Source: Bombus terrestris (Eukaryota; Arthropoda; Insecta; Hymenoptera; Apidae). From it: a stretch of DNA of 64,000 nucleotides. Under the pieces are notes generated by a model, which did not search any database, was not told where the DNA came from, and worked only from the letters and a program-made list of their open reading frames with translations. The position numbers were made by a program, and so were the translations under genes. Every line of letters begins with the position of its first letter. Positions within the stretch are counted from its first letter, which is position 1. Positions 61,921 through 64,000 of the stretch are shown one piece after another. The stretch is from the NCBI RefSeq assembly GCF_910591885.1, contig NC_063269.1, positions 1,736,001 through 1,800,000 of the forward strand. The letters run 5' to 3'.

Positions 61921-64000
61921 GCTGTTTCTTGTAGGCCCATATTATTGTGCCCTTTAATGTAAATTTCGTTTTGGATCACAACGTCTAGAAACAAGAGAGC
62001 TATAAGTAGATTTCTATTGCTGTTTCTTGTAGGCCCATATTATTGTGCCCTTCAATATAAATTTTGTTTTGGATTGCAAGGTCTAGAAACAAAAGAGTAA
62101 TAAATAGATTTCTATTGCTATTTCTTGTACGTCCATATTATTGTGCCCTTTAATGTAAATTTTGTTTTGAATCACAAGGTCTAGAAACAAGAAAGCTATA
62201 AGTAGATTTCTATTGCTATTTCTTGTACGTCCATATTATTGTGCCCTTTAATGTAAATTTTGTTTTGGATCACAAGGTCTAGAAACAAGAAAGCTATAAG
62301 TAGATTTCTATTGCTGTTTCTTGTAGGCCCATATTATTGTGCCCTTCAATATAAATTTTGTTTTGGATCACAAGGTCTAGAAACAAGATAGCTATAAGTA
62401 GATTTCTATTGCTATTTCTTGTACGTCCATATTATTGTGCCCTTTAATGTAAATTTTGTTTTGGATAACAAGGTCTAGAAACAAGAAAGCTATAAGTAGA
62501 ATTCTATTGCTATTTCTTGTACGTCCATATTATTGTGCCCTTTAATGTAAATTTTGTTTTGGATCACAAGGTCTAGAAACAAGAAAGCTATAAGTAGATT
62601 TCTATTGCTATTTCTTGTACGTCCATATTATTGTGCCCTTTAATGTAAATTTTGTTTTGGATCACAAGGTCTAGAAACAAAAGAGTAATAAATAGATTTC
62701 TATTGCTATTTCTGGTACGTCCATATTATTGTGCCCTTTAATGTAAATTTTGTTTTGGATTACAAGGTCTAGAAACAAGAAAGCTATAAGTAGATTTCTA
62801 TTGCTATTTCTTGTACGTCCATATTATTGTGCCCTTTAATGTAAATTTTGTTTTGGATCACAAGGTCTAGAAACAAGAAAGCTATAAGTAGATTTCTATT
62901 GCTATTTCTTGTACGTCCATATTATTGTGCCCTTTAATGTAAATTTTGTTTTGGATCACAACGTCTAGAAACAAGAGAGCTATAAGTAGATTTCTATTGC
63001 TGTTTCTTGTAGGCCCATATTATTGTGCCCTTCAATATAAATTTTGTTTTGGATTGCAAGGTCTAGAAACAAAAGAGTAATAAATAGATTTCTATTGCTA
63101 TTTCTTGTACGTCCATATTATTGTGCCCTTTAATGTAAATTTTGTTTTGTATCACAAGGACTAGAAACAAGAAAGCTATAAGTAGATTTCTATTGCTATT
63201 TCTTGTACGTCCATATTATTGTGCCCTTTAATGTAAATTTTGTTTTGGATCACAAGGTCTAGAAACAAGAAAGCTATAAGTAGATTTCTATTGCTATTTC
63301 TTGTACGTCCATATTATTGTGCCCTTTAATGTAAATTTTGTTTTGGATCACAAGGTCTAGAAACAAGAAAGCTATAAGTAGATTTATATTGCTGTTTCTT
63401 GTAGGCCCATATTATTGTGCCCTTCAATATAAATTTTGTTTTGCATCACAAGGTCTAGAAACAAGAAAGCTATAAGTAGATTTCTATTGCTATTTCTTGT
63501 ACGTCCATATTATTGTGCCCTTTAATGTAAATTTTGTTTTGGATCACAAGGTCTAGAAACAAGAAAGCTATAAGTAGATTTCTATTGCTGTTTCTTGTAG
63601 GCACATATTATTGTGCCCTTCAATATAAATTTTGTTTTGGATTGCAAGGTCTAGAAACAAAAGAGTAATAAATAGATTTCTATTGCTATTTCTTGTACGT
63701 CCATATTATTGTGCCCTTTAATGTAAATTTTGTTTTGGATCACAAGGTCTAGAAACAAGAAAGCAATAAGTAGATTTCTATTGCTATTTCTTGTACGTCC
63801 ATATTATTGTGCCCTTTAATGTAAATTTTGTTTTGGATCACAAGGTCTAGAAACAAGAAAGCTATAAGTAGATTTCTATTGCTGTTTCTTGTAGGCCCAA
63901 ATTATTGTGCCCTTCAATATAAATTTTGTTTTGGATCACAAGGTCTAGAAACAAGAAAGCTATAAGTAGATTTCTATTGCTATTTCTTGTACGTCCATAT

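Larger units (their letters stand above)
47736..64000. repeat. 98-bp satellite DNA array, about 166 copies
   Basis: From about 47736 to the window end the sequence is an uninterrupted head-to-tail array. Matching landmarks recur every 98 bp (for example TAATGTAAAT at 48241, 48339 and 48437), with occasional 97-bp monomers lacking one T in AAATTTTGTTTTGG. Conserved blocks within each monomer are CCATATTATTGTGCCC, AAATTTTGTTTTGGA, CAAGGTCTAGAAACAA, AGCTATAAGTAGATTTC and TATTGCT. Three subtypes differ at linked positions: (A) TACGTCC with TTTAATGTAAA and GGATCAC; (B) TAGGTCC with TTCAATATAAA and GGAACAC; (C) TAGGCCC with TTCAATATAAA, GGATTGC and GAGTAATAAATAG. All frames are closed, and 98 is not a multiple of 3, so it is not coding. 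No telomeric TTAGG is seen. The array continues beyond the window. A centromeric or heterochromatic role is an inference. Confidence 0.97.

Noticed and set aside
47736..64000. CRISPR-like regular repetition
   Set aside because: Repeats are contiguous 98-bp monomers with no unique spacers, in a eukaryotic nuclear context. This is satellite DNA.
47736..64000. Telomeric or subtelomeric repeat
   Set aside because: No TTAGG or related telomere units occur in the array or at its edge.

Overview
This is animal nuclear DNA, most likely from an insect and probably a hymenopteran (bee-like). The evidence is short phase-consistent introns, AT-rich CpG-poor housekeeping genes beside CpG-rich intergenic DNA, and best matches to metazoan families. 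The species call is an inference.

Layout. 1-4464 (+): a three-exon acylphosphatase whose second intron holds a probable solo LTR. 5028-10883 (-): RAB3GAP2, the regulatory subunit of the Rab3 GTPase-activating complex, rebuilt here as 19 coding exons (1408 aa), convergent with the acylphosphatase gene. About 11.1-12.6 kb: a shared upstream region with CCAAT boxes, E-boxes, CRE-like and YY1-like sites. 12667-16895 (+): exportin-1 (XPO1/CRM1), 13 coding exons, 1062 aa, with a GC-AG first coding intron. 16896-20801: AT-rich 3' flank with no gene seen. 20802-21898 (+): mitochondrial ribosomal protein uS11m (mRpS11), 5 exons, 212 aa, with an abnormal GA donor at intron 2. 22457-31216 (-): four exons of a secreted trypsin-like serine protease, with a 6-kb intron and its 5' end not found. 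31217 to about 47735: CpG-rich DNA with microsatellites and GC-rich islands but no gene I can support. About 47736-64000: an unbroken array of roughly 166 copies of a 98-bp AT-rich satellite with higher-order structure, running off the window end.

The first four genes are independent housekeeping functions (acyl-phosphate hydrolysis, Rab regulation, nuclear export, mitochondrial translation). They share compact, CpG-poor organisation rather than a pathway. The protease and the DNA beyond it look like a different compositional compartment, ending in satellite heterochromatin. All splice models come from reading-frame continuity and splice consensus by eye; no transcript or database search was available.
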